From: Candidatus Pelagibacterales bacterium
GTDB lineage: Bacteria > Pseudomonadota > Alphaproteobacteria > TMED109
Reading direction: 5' to 3'
NCBI GenBank assembly: GCA_002732015.1
Contig: PCCU01000043.1
Coordinates: 1 to 35,010 of the forward strand
DNA: 35,010 bases
The notes beneath the pieces were generated by a model. That model searched no databases. It was not told the DNA's origin and saw nothing but the letters and a program-made list of their open reading frames with translations. The position numbers were made by a program, and so were the translations under genes. Shown here in pieces: positions 23,812-33,325 of the stretch. The stretch's first letter is position 1. Each line of letters starts with the position of its first letter.

Positions 23812-24735
23812 TTAATCTATTAATTTTATTATATTCTCAGGTAAAATATCGTTTATATCATTTTTTTTAATAATAATAATATTTTTTCCTATCGGAGCAC
23901 ATAGTTTTGGGTTAGAGTCAGGTCCAAATAATACTATTTTTTTTGTAGAGTTTTTACTACATTGACATATTAAATGCATAGGACCTGTATCATTTCCTAC
24001 AACCCATTTAGACTTTCTAGCAATTTCTGCTAAATCTAAGTAAGAAGTCTTACCTATTAAATTTTTACACTTTATATCATTGTAGTTTTTTTCATTAAAA
24101 TATTTTTTTTCTGCATTTCCACCTATTATAATTGGAAATATTTTTTTTTGATTCAGTAGCTTTATCAGATTTACATAATTATGAATACTCCATCTTTTTT
24201 TAGGCCTATGAGCTGCTCCTCCAATAATTAGTAAAAATAAATTATTGGTAAGAGAAAATTTTTTTATGTTGCTTTTAAGAAAATTCCAGTTTACCGTAGC
24301 AAAAGATTTTATCCCAGCTAACCTTAATTGATCTTTGTGTCTTTGTATTGTATGCAATTTAGTTCTATTTGCATTTAAATGCGGGTGTGAACATTTTTTT
24401 GCTATCCCGCTCCATTTAAATTCAGAAATTATTGAAAAAAAATAAAAGTAAATATTTGTTCTTTTTGAAGTTTGTAAATCAAATACCCAATCAAACTTCT
24501 GTTTATAAAACCAAATACATAGTTTTATAAAACTAAAAACAAAAAATATCGATTTTCTATTATCAGCTTTAATGTAATCCACAAAAGGAAGATTTTTAAA
24601 CAAATCAATATACTGCGGTTCTGTTAAAATAGTAAAATTGCAATTTTTAAAATTCTTCTTAATAGAAAATAAGGGATACATTGATAATATAATATCACCA
24701 AGTGCACCATGCTTAATCACTAAAATTTTTTTCAT
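23812..24735 (-). CDS. Glycosyltransferase family 9 (heptosyltransferase-like)
   Basis: A 307-residue GT9 protein resembling ADP-heptose:LPS heptosyltransferases. ILVIKHGALGDIILSMYPLF at the N-terminus is the family signature, DWVFDLQTSKRTN follows, and GNDTGPMHLICQC in the C-terminal lobe carries the donor-binding region. It would add a sugar to the LPS core on the cytoplasmic face of the inner membrane. It is coupled to the upstream GT4 gene by a 4-base overlap. The sequence cannot separate the WaaC, WaaF and WaaQ types. Confidence 0.9.
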   Translation of the reverse strand: MKKILVIKHGALGDIILSMYPLFSIKKNFKNCNFTILTEPQYIDLFKNLPFVDYIKADNRKSIFFVFSFIKLCIWFYKQKFDWVFDLQTSKRTNIYFYFFSIISEFKWSGIAKKCSHPHLNANRTKLHTIQRHKDQLRLAGIKSFATVNWNFLKSNIKKFSLTNNLFLLIIGGAAHRPKKRWSIHNYVNLIKLLNQKKIFPIIIGGNAEKKYFNEKNYNDIKCKNLIGKTSYLDLAEIARKSKWVVGNDTGPMHLICQCSKNSTKKIVLFGPDSNPKLCAPIGKNIIIIKKNDINDILPENIIKLID

Positions 24736-25892
24736 TTATTTTTTAAAATTAAATTTTTATATAAATTGAGTGTCTGTTTACACATGTTAGATGTTAAATA
24801 TTTTTTGTTTACCATTTTTATACTTTCATTAGATATTTTTTTTCTCTCTTCTAAAGATAATGATAAAGACTTAACAATATTTCCTGCAAACTCTTTAATA
24901 TCATATGTAGGACTGAGTATTCCATTTTTATTATCGTTAATAAGCTCAACTGAACCACCATGATTAAATGCTAATACAGGCCTTCCCATTGCCTGAGCTT
25001 CTAAAATTGTTCTTCCAAATGCCTCAGGCTTTGTAGAGCAAGAAATTACTAAGTCGGCCAGCATCAAATAAGCAGGCAAATCTCTTGTTTGCTGCAAAAA
25101 TAAAACTTTATCTCGCAGACCTAATTTAAAAACTAACTTTTCAAGTTTTTTTTTGTATTTAAATCTTTTCTGAATATCACCTAAAATCACTAATTTTATG
25201 TTATGATCTTTAACCAATGACAAAGACCTGATGGCTATTTCATGACCTTTCCAATTAGTAAGTCTTCCAGGCATTAAAATAGTCTTTCTAAATTCATCAG
25301 TTTTAATTTTTTTTGCTGCAGAAATAATTCTTGCTGTGGTTACTTTGTCTGGAGAAAAAATTTTTTCATCAATACCTCTAGGAATAACATAAATATTATT
25401 AGATTTTTTATACTCTTTCTCAATATGCCACTTAATAAACTTTGAAATAGCAATTACATAATCACCTTTTAACATAACACTGTTATACTTTTTTTTAATA
25501 AAATTTTCAGTGCCATATGTGCCGTGAAAAGTAGTTATAAAAGGTGTTTTTGTAGATTTAGAAGCCCAGTATGATGACCATGCAGGTGCCCTTGACCTAG
25601 CATGAACTATATTGATATTGTATTGTTTAATAATTTTTATAAGTCTATTTTTATTTAGATAAATCAAATAAGGGTTTTTAGTTTCTACCGGTAAATGAAT
25701 TAAGGAGGCGTTATTTCTTAATACTTCTTGTTCTCTATACCCTCCAGATGAAACTATAATACTATTTCCTCCTTTTTTTTTTAAATAATTTGATACTTCT
25801 ACAGCGCCAGAGACCATACCTCCTGAATTTAAATGTGGGAGCACTTGCAAAAGGCGAATTTCTTTAGTATTAATTTTATTTATATAACTCAT
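24732..25892 (-). CDS. Glycosyltransferase family 4
   Basis: A 386-residue GT-B fold glycosyltransferase of family GT4. LLQVLPHLNSGGMVSGAVEVS is the N-terminal acceptor-side block. MPGRLTNWKGHEIAIRSL begins the donor domain, and SCSTKPEAFGRTILEAQAMGRPV contains the conserved Glu pair that contacts the nucleotide sugar. Paired with the downstream GT9 gene, it probably acts in LPS core synthesis. The start at 25892 lies only 6 bases from the start of the divergent hydrolase gene. Confidence 0.92.
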   Translation of the reverse strand: MSYINKINTKEIRLLQVLPHLNSGGMVSGAVEVSNYLKKKGGNSIIVSSGGYREQEVLRNNASLIHLPVETKNPYLIYLNKNRLIKIIKQYNINIVHARSRAPAWSSYWASKSTKTPFITTFHGTYGTENFIKKKYNSVMLKGDYVIAISKFIKWHIEKEYKKSNNIYVIPRGIDEKIFSPDKVTTARIISAAKKIKTDEFRKTILMPGRLTNWKGHEIAIRSLSLVKDHNIKLVILGDIQKRFKYKKKLEKLVFKLGLRDKVLFLQQTRDLPAYLMLADLVISCSTKPEAFGRTILEAQAMGRPVLAFNHGGSVELINDNKNGILSPTYDIKEFAGNIVKSLSLSLEERKKISNESIKMVNKKYLTSNMCKQTLNLYKNLILKNK

Positions 25893-25898
25893 TTAATA

Positions 25899-26649
25899 AT
25901 GACTTTTAAAAATAATATTTTAATAAAAAAAAATCAAATTAGCTACATTCTTAAAAAGAAAACTAAAAACGGCCTCAGAAAGTCTGTTGTTTTTTTATGT
26001 GGTTATAGGTCGGATAAAAGTGGCACTAAGGCAAATTTTATCGAAAAACTTAGAAAAAAATATGGTTTTGAATATCTAAGATTTGACTATTCAGGACATG
26101 GTGACTCATCAGGTGATATTGATAATTTATATCTCTCAGACTGGATAAACGAAAGTAAAGTATTAATAGAAAAAAAAACTAATTACCCTATTATTTTAAT
26201 AGGTTCCTCAATGGGTGGCTGGATAGCTTTTTACTTATCTTTAGTGACAAAAAAAAAAATTACTTGGAATTGTAGGAATATCTTCAGCTATAGACTTTAC
26301 TTCTAGGCTGCTAGAAAACCTAAGTACTTTAGAATATAAAAAGTATATAAATAATAAAGGAATAAAAATAAATTCAAATTACTCCAAAAAACCTTACTTT
26401 TTTTCTAATAAGTTTATAAATAACTCTAAAAAGTTTTTTTTGCTCAAAAAAAAAATAAAAATCAAGTGCAAAGTTACTTTACTTTATGGACTTAAGGATA
26501 TTTCTGTAACCCTAGATTCACAAATTCAACTTTTAAATATACTGAGCCACTCTGAAACTACTTTAATTATATCAAAAAATAGTGATCATAGAATGTCTTC
26601 CAATTATGATTTAAAAATTCTTAAAGATGCTTTATTATATATGTTATGA
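25899..26649 (+). CDS. Alpha/beta hydrolase (ABHD10-like), frameshifted in a poly(A) tract
   Basis: An alpha/beta hydrolase of 249 residues once one base is ignored. The nucleophile elbow is IGSSMGG with Ser104, after the oxyanion-side GYRSDKSGTK and the FDYSGHGDSSG strand. The acid and base lie in LLYGLKDISV and NSDHRMSS. The pattern fits ABHD10-like thioesterases common in alphaproteobacteria. As written, 11 A at 26249-26259 shift the frame after residue 120 and translation stops at 26306, so the acid and His are lost. Removing one A restores LLGIVGISSAIDF and an open frame to 26649. Sequence error, pseudogene and transcriptional slippage are all possible. The 3' end overlaps the convergent SDR gene. 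Confidence 0.8.
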
Positions 26650-27489
26650 GTTCTTAATTATATATTTTAGACCTTCCATATAAGATGGGAATAGAAAAGT
26701 GTAACGAAACTTTTTTTTAACTTTTTGACTACTTACTTTTTTATTAGCTTGCCAAAACTTTTTTTTTGGATCTGAGATATTTTTTTTTAGTTCTTCATAA
26801 TTTCTAAAATTATAAACTTTTACTTTTTTTAGCTTTATAATCCTTTCTATAAAATTTTTTCTAGTAGTTGGTAGCTCATCAACTAAGTTCCAACAACTAT
26901 TTTTGTTAGAGTCAAAAAGTATATTTACTATTAATCTTGAAATATCTAAAACGTGTATTCTCGAAAAAAAATGATCTTTTTTAACAATTATATCTTTAAA
27001 TATATCTTTATTTATATTTGGTCTACCTAATCCATAAATTCCTCCTAATCTTACTATATTTAAAACTAATGAGTTTTTTTTGCAAAAGGAAGTCCAAGAG
27101 TTTTCAGCCTTAATACGATTTTTATTAACCAAATTATTTTTTCCTTTAATAACTGAGTTTTCATGCACCCATTTTCCTTTGTGATCTCCATATACACCAG
27201 TAGAAGAAACATATAATATTGATCTGATATTAGAATCTTTAATAACTTTTTTATAATTAGAAAGAATTGGACATCTATTCTTATATGGAGGAGCTGTCAC
27301 TACTAAGTGTGTAGATTTGTTTATAGATTTTATTGTATTAGACCTTGGAAAGATAGATATATTCTCTAAACTACTTTGTTTATAATATTTAGTGTTGTTA
27401 GTTATACCAATACACTTTACACCATGAGAAGCAATTTCTTTTAATAAGAATGATGAGGTATATCCATACCCTAAGCTAGTTACTATCAT
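26644..27489 (-). CDS. SDR-family NAD(P)-binding epimerase-like protein
   Basis: A 281-residue extended-SDR-like protein. The dinucleotide loop is SLGYGYTSSFL at the N-terminus rather than the canonical GxxGxxG. VSSTGVYGDHKGKWVHE holds the Ser and Tyr-region typical of the active site, and IVRLGGIYGLGRPN follows. This resembles YeeZ-type proteins of unknown substrate, often next to queG in alphaproteobacteria. It overlaps queG by 4 bases and is coupled to it. A function beyond nucleotide-sugar or related redox chemistry is not supported. Confidence 0.82.
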   Translation of the reverse strand: MIVTSLGYGYTSSFLLKEIASHGVKCIGITNNTKYYKQSSLENISIFPRSNTIKSINKSTHLVVTAPPYKNRCPILSNYKKVIKDSNIRSILYVSSTGVYGDHKGKWVHENSVIKGKNNLVNKNRIKAENSWTSFCKKNSLVLNIVRLGGIYGLGRPNINKDIFKDIIVKKDHFFSRIHVLDISRLIVNILFDSNKNSCWNLVDELPTTRKNFIERIIKLKKVKVYNFRNYEELKKNISDPKKKFWQANKKVSSQKVKKKFRYTFLFPSYMEGLKYIIKNS

Positions 27490-28610
27490 TTTATATTTCC
27501 TTCATGCCACTCTTCTCTTACATCAAGATCTCTTTCTTTACTATATCTCAATTTTTTTTCTTCTTTAAATCTATCTGCACTTAACTGAAATAAAGCCCAA
27601 ACTGCCATTGCCCTTACCAAACTGCTATTATGTTCTAATTTATTAATAGCACAATCCACTAATGACTTATCCCCTGAGTTTCCTATAGCAATTAAAATAT
27701 TTCTTAAAAATCTATTATACCCTAGTCTCTTTAATGGAGTACCAGAAAACTTCTTTCTGAAACTTTCCTCGTCTAAGGAAACTAAGCTTTTAAGCGGTTG
27801 CAACACTAAATTATTATTTATATCTAGCTTTATATCAGAATGAGTCTTAGCAAACTTATTCCAAGGACAAACTGCTAAACAGTCATCACAACCAAAAATT
27901 CTATTTCCTATTAAAGATCTATATTTTCTTTTAATATGAGTCTTATGCTCTATAGTTAAATAAGAAATACATTTTCTTGCATCTAACTTGTACGGTGAAG
28001 TAAAGGCGTTAGTAGGACATGCTTCATTGCATGCATTACAAGTTCCACAATTATTTATTTTGTGTTTTTTAGATTGATTAAAATTATAATTGGTTAAAAT
28101 AATACCTAAAAATAGCCATGAACCATATTTTTTTGAAACTAGGTTAGTGTGTTTGCCAATCCATCCCATATTTGAAAGTTCAGCTAAAGGTTTTTCCATA
28201 ATGGGAGCAGTGTCTACAAATACCTTAACTTTAATATCTGAATTTCTGCATATAAACCTTCCTATATTTTTTAGTTTAGACTTAATAACTTTGTGATAAT
28301 CTTTTCTTCTAGCATATATAGATATATAACCTGTCTTTTTGTTTTTTAATTCTGAAAAAGGGCTATAATCAGGTCCATAGTTTAAACCAAACACCAAGGC
28401 ACTTTTTGCTTCTTCCCATATATTAGTAGGGTTTTCTCTAATTAAAGATTTTTCTTTAATCCAATTCATTTCTCCATAAAATTTATTTTTAATGAATTCT
28501 CTTAAATGTTTTGAGTAAATATTAAAATCACTAAAATTTGTTACTTTAATATCTTGAAAGCCTAAACTTTTAGAATATTTTTCTATTTTATCAAAAAAAG
28601 TATCTGTCAA
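27486..28610 (-). CDS. queG: Epoxyqueuosine reductase QueG
   Basis: A 374-residue cobalamin- and Fe-S-dependent enzyme that reduces epoxyqueuosine to queuosine in tRNA. Two [4Fe-4S] clusters are clear: CGTCNACNEACPTNAF and CDDCLAVCPWNKFA. KVFVDTAPIMEKPLAELSNMG and GWIGKHTNLVS form the corrin-binding core, and the C-terminus has HEAT-like helices (IGNSGDKSLVDCAINKLEHN). It needs cobalamin, which links it functionally to the B12 uptake genes at 12031-14411. It lies two bases from fzlA and overlaps the SDR gene. Confidence 0.96.
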   Translation of the reverse strand: MTDTFFDKIEKYSKSLGFQDIKVTNFSDFNIYSKHLREFIKNKFYGEMNWIKEKSLIRENPTNIWEEAKSALVFGLNYGPDYSPFSELKNKKTGYISIYARRKDYHKVIKSKLKNIGRFICRNSDIKVKVFVDTAPIMEKPLAELSNMGWIGKHTNLVSKKYGSWLFLGIILTNYNFNQSKKHKINNCGTCNACNEACPTNAFTSPYKLDARKCISYLTIEHKTHIKRKYRSLIGNRIFGCDDCLAVCPWNKFAKTHSDIKLDINNNLVLQPLKSLVSLDEESFRKKFSGTPLKRLGYNRFLRNILIAIGNSGDKSLVDCAINKLEHNSSLVRAMAVWALFQLSADRFKEEKKLRYSKERDLDVREEWHEGNIK

Positions 28611-28611
28611 T

Positions 28612-29280
28612 TCAAAAATCCAGATCTTTGTAATGTGCAGAAGGAGTAATATTATAAATACTTTCTTCTAAAACTTCTCTAAATGAAGGTCTACTTTTTA
28701 TAACTGAATACCAATTTTTAAACTTTTCATAATTTTTCCAATTAATTTCACTCAAGTAATCTAAAGATGATATTGCTGCAGCTAGAACTATATCGGCAAC
28801 AGTGAAAATATCACCCGCCAAAAAACTTCTTCTTCCTAAAATCCAATCAAAATATTGCAAATGATTTTTTAAATTTTTTCTACCTGCATTTAATATAGAT
28901 GTAGACGGCGGACTATTGTCTTTAAGGCTATTAAAAACTCTCTCATCTAAAATATTTTCCATTACTTCTTTTTGAAGCTTTTTTCCAACCCACATACATA
29001 GTCTTCTAACTTCTAATTTTTCTATTGGATTATTTCCTAATAAAACTTTTCCTATTTTTTTTTCATCTAAATATTCAACTAAACATTCATATCCTATTAT
29101 ATTTATCCCATCATCATCTGTTACTGCAGGTAAATCTCCTGCAGGATTTATTTTTAAAAATTCAACTCTTCTTTTCCAAAAAGGTTCATTAACAATCTGA
29201 AAAGGTATATTTTTTTCTAACAGAATAATTCTCGCGGCTCTACAGTGAAAATTTAATGGCATATAATATAATTTATACAT
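28612..29280 (-). CDS. fzlA: FtsZ-binding GST-fold protein FzlA
   Basis: A 222-residue GST-like protein. The thioredoxin-fold N-domain (MYKLYYMPLNFHCRAARIIL, INPAGDLPAV) and all-helical C-domain (FLAGDIFTVADIVLAAAISSLDY) are clear. The C-terminal ending PSAHYKDLDF, together with FKNWYSVIKSRPSFR, matches FzlA of Caulobacter and relatives, which binds FtsZ filaments and drives constriction. Adjacent queG and uppP fit that assignment. A generic glutathione transferase is the alternative but would not normally keep the HYxDLDF tail. Confidence 0.85.
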   Translation of the reverse strand: MYKLYYMPLNFHCRAARIILLEKNIPFQIVNEPFWKRRVEFLKINPAGDLPAVTDDDGINIIGYECLVEYLDEKKIGKVLLGNNPIEKLEVRRLCMWVGKKLQKEVMENILDERVFNSLKDNSPPSTSILNAGRKNLKNHLQYFDWILGRRSFLAGDIFTVADIVLAAAISSLDYLSEINWKNYEKFKNWYSVIKSRPSFREVLEESIYNITPSAHYKDLDF

Positions 29281-29339
29281 AACTTTTAATTTAATAAAAA
29301 AAGATTTATTCTCAATATAATATTAATTATGCTTTAATA

Positions 29340-30125
29340 ATGCACAATTTTGAAGTTTTAGCTTATTCTCTAATTCAAGGTATCACAGAGTTTATTCCAG
29401 TTTCTAGTTCAGCACACCTCTATGTAATGGAGTTCTTTTTTGAATGGAAAGTAGAAGGTTTGATATATGCGCTTGCGGCTCACATGGGAACCTTACTAGC
29501 AGTTCTTTTTTTCGAAAAAAAAACTATTTATTTAATTCTCAATAAGTTCTTCATTAAAAAAAAAGTTGATAAAAAAGTTCTTCCTTTATTAATTTGTGTT
29601 TTCCCTGTTATTTTTATTGGCTTTTTGATAGTTATATTTTTTAAAAAATATTATATCTTTGGTATGACAACAATAGCTGTAACTTCTATTTTTGGTGGGT
29701 TATTACTAGACTTTTCCGATAAAAAAACACCCCATAAGAAAACTAATGACTCCCTTTCTTTAAAAAATGCCTTTTTAATAGGCCTTTTTCAAACTCTTTC
29801 TTTGCTACCTGGAATGAGCAGGTCAGGGACTGTTTTGACTGCTTCAAGATTCTTAGGGTATAGCAGGTCTTTTTCTATTGAATTGGCTTTATTGACAAGC
29901 ATACCGATAATTATGTTGGCATCTTGCTACGGAATATACAATATTTTAGTTTCCAGTGAACAAATAAGTTTTTATTTTTTTTATATAACTGCAATAACCT
30001 TTATTTTTGCATTTTTTTCTATAAAATTTTTAGTTAGGTGGACTAAGCATTTTTCTTTTAGGATTTTTGTAATTTATAGAGTAATTTTTGGCATCAGCAT
30101 AATATTATTAATAAATCTAACTTAA
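29340..30125 (+). CDS. uppP: Undecaprenyl-diphosphatase UppP/BacA
   Basis: A 261-residue integral membrane phosphatase that recycles undecaprenyl diphosphate for peptidoglycan and LPS synthesis. The active-site blocks are QGITEFIPVSSSAHL (residues 13-27) and LPGMSRSGTVLTASRFLGYSR. About eight membrane segments are expected. A run of 9 A at 29515-29523 stays in frame. It diverges from fzlA and overlaps the convergent NDUFA9-like gene by 9 bases. The earlier ATG at 29331 stops after two codons, so 29340 is the start. Confidence 0.97.
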   Translation: MHNFEVLAYSLIQGITEFIPVSSSAHLYVMEFFFEWKVEGLIYALAAHMGTLLAVLFFEKKTIYLILNKFFIKKKVDKKVLPLLICVFPVIFIGFLIVIFFKKYYIFGMTTIAVTSIFGGLLLDFSDKKTPHKKTNDSLSLKNAFLIGLFQTLSLLPGMSRSGTVLTASRFLGYSRSFSIELALLTSIPIIMLASCYGIYNILVSSEQISFYFFYITAITFIFAFFSIKFLVRWTKHFSFRIFVIYRVIFGISIILLINLT

Positions 30126-31052
30126 GTGACCTCCATTTTTTTTCATAAAACTTAGTTGTTTTTTAATCATTTTTTTAAATGGCATTGGTAGATATTTTAG
30201 TGTTTGCCTATAATCATATTTTTTAGAAATAATATTATCTTTTTTAAGCATTTCTACTTGATCCCTAGTTATTAAAGGATCAGGTAAAATTTCTAATAAA
30301 GAGGCTAATCTTCTTGAAAGCCCAAAAGGCACCGTTATTAGTTTTCTATTTAATTCTAATTCTTTTAATATAATTTCTAGGATTTCTTTAAAGGAGAGTA
30401 TATCTTCACCTCCAATTTCTAAAATTTTTCCTTTAATATTATTTTCTAAAACATTTACTATTATGTTTGCAGCATCTTGAACCCATATAGGCTGAAATAG
30501 ATTATTTCCTCCTCCAATTAGTGGCAAAAAAGGAGAAAACCTTAAGGTTTTTGCAAATAAATTTATAAAATTATCCTCATCACCATATACAATTGAAGGT
30601 CTCAAAATACAGTGATTTTTGAAACCTTTAACTGCTACTTCACCTAAAAACTTAGTTCTAGAATATTCTGATTTTGAATTTTTTTCAGCTCCTATGGCTG
30701 ATACATGAATTAATTTTTTAACGTTCAATTTTTTACAAATTGAAACAATATTTTTTACTGCTAAGTTATGAACTTCCTCAAAGGAGTTATTTTTTTTGCT
30801 TACTAAAAGACCTATTAGGTTTATTATATAATTTGTTCCTTCTAACTCCGAATGTAATTTGCTAGAGTTTTTTATATCACAATTCACTAACTTATATTGG
30901 CCTGGTTTATAAATAGTAAAATTTTGTTTTGAAAGGGTAGCACTTCTAGAAATTATTTTAACGTAGTAACCTTTATTTAATAATATATTAACTATATACT
31001 TTCCTAAGAATCCATTTCCTCCCAAGACACTAATAAATTTATGTTCTGACAT
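30117..31052 (-). CDS. NDUFA9-like NAD(P)H-binding protein
   Basis: A 311-residue atypical SDR related to the complex I accessory subunit NDUFA9. The Rossmann loop is VLGGNGFLGKYIVNIL at the N-terminus, followed by YIINLIGLLVSKKN, HVSAIGAEKNSKSEYSRTK (keeping a Ser and Tyr/Lys-like pattern) and LRPSIVYGDEDNFIN. Such proteins are associated with NADH dehydrogenase or quinone metabolism in alphaproteobacteria. Its position beside uppP recurs in that group. No nuo genes are in the window. Confidence 0.87.
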   Translation of the reverse strand: MSEHKFISVLGGNGFLGKYIVNILLNKGYYVKIISRSATLSKQNFTIYKPGQYKLVNCDIKNSSKLHSELEGTNYIINLIGLLVSKKNNSFEEVHNLAVKNIVSICKKLNVKKLIHVSAIGAEKNSKSEYSRTKFLGEVAVKGFKNHCILRPSIVYGDEDNFINLFAKTLRFSPFLPLIGGGNNLFQPIWVQDAANIIVNVLENNIKGKILEIGGEDILSFKEILEIILKELELNRKLITVPFGLSRRLASLLEILPDPLITRDQVEMLKKDNIISKKYDYRQTLKYLPMPFKKMIKKQLSFMKKNGGHLS

Positions 31053-31137
31053 AATAAATAAAACTTTTTTAAATTTGAAAAAAACATATTAACATATTAA
31101 ACTAATTTTTTTGAATTAATTTTGTCCTAATAATAAT

Positions 31138-31752
31138 ATGAATTACTTACATAAAGGCGACTTACCAGAAAACTTAAAATTTCCATCCGTTGTAGCTATT
31201 GATACAGAAACCATGGGTTTAAACTTTAGTAGAGATAAACTTTGTTTAGTACAAATAAGTTTTGGTGATAAGAACGCTCATTTAGTTCAAGTTGGTGGTG
31301 CACTAGGATATGGTGCTAAAAATCTCAAAAAGCTTCTTAAAAACAAAAATATTATTAAAATCTTTCATTATGCAAGATTTGATGTTGCTATGCTAAAAAA
31401 ATATCTAGGAGTTTTATGTAATTCAATTTATTGTACTAAAATTGCTTCTAAGCTGGCCAGAACCTATACTGATCGTCATGGTTTAAAAGAGTTATGTAAA
31501 GAGCTATTAAATGTTGAAATATCAAAACAACAACAGAGTAGCGATTGGGGAAACAGCGAATTATCAAAAAATCAAATTAATTATGCGGCTAATGATGTTT
31601 TATATTTACATGAAATTAAAGAAAAATTAGATAATATTCTTGAAAGAGAAAATCGAGTACAATTAGCTAAAGCGTTATTTAAATTCATTCCAACTAGAGT
31701 AACCTTGGACCTCTTGGGATGGCAAAATAGTGATATATTTTCGCATACATAG
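31138..31752 (+). CDS. Ribonuclease D-like 3'-5' exonuclease
   Basis: A 204-residue DEDD-type exonuclease, much shorter than E. coli RNase D because it lacks the HRDC domains. The catalytic acids are in VAIDTETMGL (Asp, Glu), HYARFDVAML (Asp) and YAANDVLYLHEI (Tyr, Asp). This compact form is standard in alphaproteobacteria, where it starts the rnd-kdsD-lptCAB cluster. Its role is probably trimming of tRNA or other RNA 3' ends. It precedes kdsD by two bases. Confidence 0.92.
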   Translation: MNYLHKGDLPENLKFPSVVAIDTETMGLNFSRDKLCLVQISFGDKNAHLVQVGGALGYGAKNLKKLLKNKNIIKIFHYARFDVAMLKKYLGVLCNSIYCTKIASKLARTYTDRHGLKELCKELLNVEISKQQQSSDWGNSELSKNQINYAANDVLYLHEIKEKLDNILERENRVQLAKALFKFIPTRVTLDLLGWQNSDIFSHT

Positions 31753-31754
31753 TA

Positions 31755-32705
31755 ATGATTTTGAAATACGCTAAAAATATAATTAATGAAGAGTCAATTG
31801 CATTAAAAAAACTTTCTGAAAGTCTAAATAATAAATTTTTAGAAGCAGTAAAAATAATATCTACTATAAAAGGGAATACGATTATCACTGGTGTGGGGAA
31901 GTCTGGGTTTATAGCAAAAAAAATAGCTTCTACTATGACATCCACTGGAACTCCAGCTACTTTTATACATCCAACAGAGGCTAGTCACGGTGACCTTGGA
32001 TTAATACAAAAGAAAGATACTTTAATAATATTATCTAAATCTGGAAAATCAAAAGAGCTTTTTGATTTAAGCAATTATGCAAAACGTAAAAAAATACCTA
32101 TAATTTTTATAACTTGTAATAAAGATTGCAAACTTGCTGAAAATTCTTCCTGTACCATAATTTTACCAAACCTAGAAGAAGCTGGAGAAAATAAATTAGC
32201 CCCTACTACTTCTACAACTATGATGTTGGCCTTAGGTGATTCATTATCGTTATCAGTTTCAAAAAAGAAAAATTTTTCAATTAAAGAATTTGGGAAATTA
32301 CATCCAGGCGGAAACATTGGTGCTAAGTTTGTAAGAATAAAAGAAAGAATGCACAAAACATCAAAAATTCCTTTATCAAACAATAAGACAAATATGAAAG
32401 ACATAATACTTAAAATGTCTCAGAAGGGTTTTGGATGTGTTGGTATTATAAATAAAAATAAAAATTTAGTAGGGATTATAACTGATGGAGACTTAAGAAG
32501 AAATATGACAAATAGAATATTAGAAAAAAATGCAGAGGAAGTTATGATCAAAAATCCTAAAACTATTTTGAAAGATAAGTACTTAAGAGATGCTTTAGAA
32601 ATCTTTAACAAAGAAAAAATCACAGTTTTATTTGTTTTAGATAGATTATCTTCTAAAAATCCTATTGGTATAATTCATTTACATGACTGTCTATCAACAA
32701 ATTGA
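31755..32705 (+). CDS. kdsD: Arabinose-5-phosphate isomerase KdsD/KpsF
   Basis: A 316-residue isomerase that converts ribulose-5-phosphate to arabinose-5-phosphate, the first step of Kdo synthesis for LPS. It has a SIS domain (about 40-175; TGVGKSGFIAKKIASTMTSTGTPA, HPTEASHGDLG, LSKSGKSKEL) followed by two CBS domains (about 200-316). KLHPGGNIGAKF marks the domain junction. The stop overlaps the lptC TTG start. The organism therefore makes a Kdo-containing LPS. Confidence 0.95.
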   Translation: MILKYAKNIINEESIALKKLSESLNNKFLEAVKIISTIKGNTIITGVGKSGFIAKKIASTMTSTGTPATFIHPTEASHGDLGLIQKKDTLIILSKSGKSKELFDLSNYAKRKKIPIIFITCNKDCKLAENSSCTIILPNLEEAGENKLAPTTSTTMMLALGDSLSLSVSKKKNFSIKEFGKLHPGGNIGAKFVRIKERMHKTSKIPLSNNKTNMKDIILKMSQKGFGCVGIINKNKNLVGIITDGDLRRNMTNRILEKNAEEVMIKNPKTILKDKYLRDALEIFNKEKITVLFVLDRLSSKNPIGIIHLHDCLSTN

Positions 32706-33319
32706 GTAAACTGTTGAAAAGCTACAATCCCAAGTCATTAAAAATAAAGATCTCATCAAGTCTTAAAGTAATAAAATTAATAATTCTAATTTTAATAATT
32801 ATTTTAATTATTATAATGATTTTTTTTTCTAGTTCAAAAAAAAATACATTCACTTTAAATGACCAAGTTTTTGAAGGAGAGTACGAAAATAATAAAAAAT
32901 TTATAAAAATTAATAAACTTAGACTTGTAGGATTTAATCAAGCAGGAACTCCTTATAGGCTTACCGCAGACTCTGCTATAAAAGAAACAAAAAGCATTGA
33001 TGAAATTATATTATATAATGTTAAAGCTGATATATCCTTAAATAATAATGATTGGTTATTTTTTAACACAGAAAAAGCAATCTATGAAATAAGTAAAAAA
33101 ACTTTATATTCAACTACTAAAATTCAAGGATTTTATGATGACGGAAGTAGTTTTTTCTCTCCTAGCATGAGATATAACTTTGATACTGGTATAGCAAAAA
33201 GTGAAGAAGGGATTGTAATGTTTGGTAAATGGGGTAATATTAAGTCGAATAAGTTTTCATTTAACTCTATAAAGGATATCTACAGATTTGAAGATAAAGC
33301 TGTTATGATTGTTAAATAA
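32702..33319 (+). CDS. lptC: LPS export protein LptC
   Basis: A 205-residue LptC-like protein with one N-terminal membrane anchor (about residues 22-44) and a periplasmic beta-jellyroll (about 60-200). The pattern GFNQAGTPYRLTADSAIK followed by repeated short strands is typical of alphaproteobacterial LptC. It links the LptB2FG pump to the LptA bridge. TTG at 32702 overlaps the kdsD stop. It is followed by lptA after 6 bases. Sequence conservation in LptC is low, so the call leans on position and topology. Confidence 0.87.
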   Translation: MSKLLKSYNPKSLKIKISSSLKVIKLIILILIIILIIIMIFFSSSKKNTFTLNDQVFEGEYENNKKFIKINKLRLVGFNQAGTPYRLTADSAIKETKSIDEIILYNVKADISLNNNDWLFFNTEKAIYEISKKTLYSTTKIQGFYDDGSSFFSPSMRYNFDTGIAKSEEGIVMFGKWGNIKSNKFSFNSIKDIYRFEDKAVMIVK

Positions 33320-33325
33320 GTAATA

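Noticed and set aside
31084-31099. Tandem direct repeat of ACATATTA (two copies) upstream of the RNase D gene
   Set aside because: Only two 8-bp AT-rich copies; not enough to call an iteron or operator.
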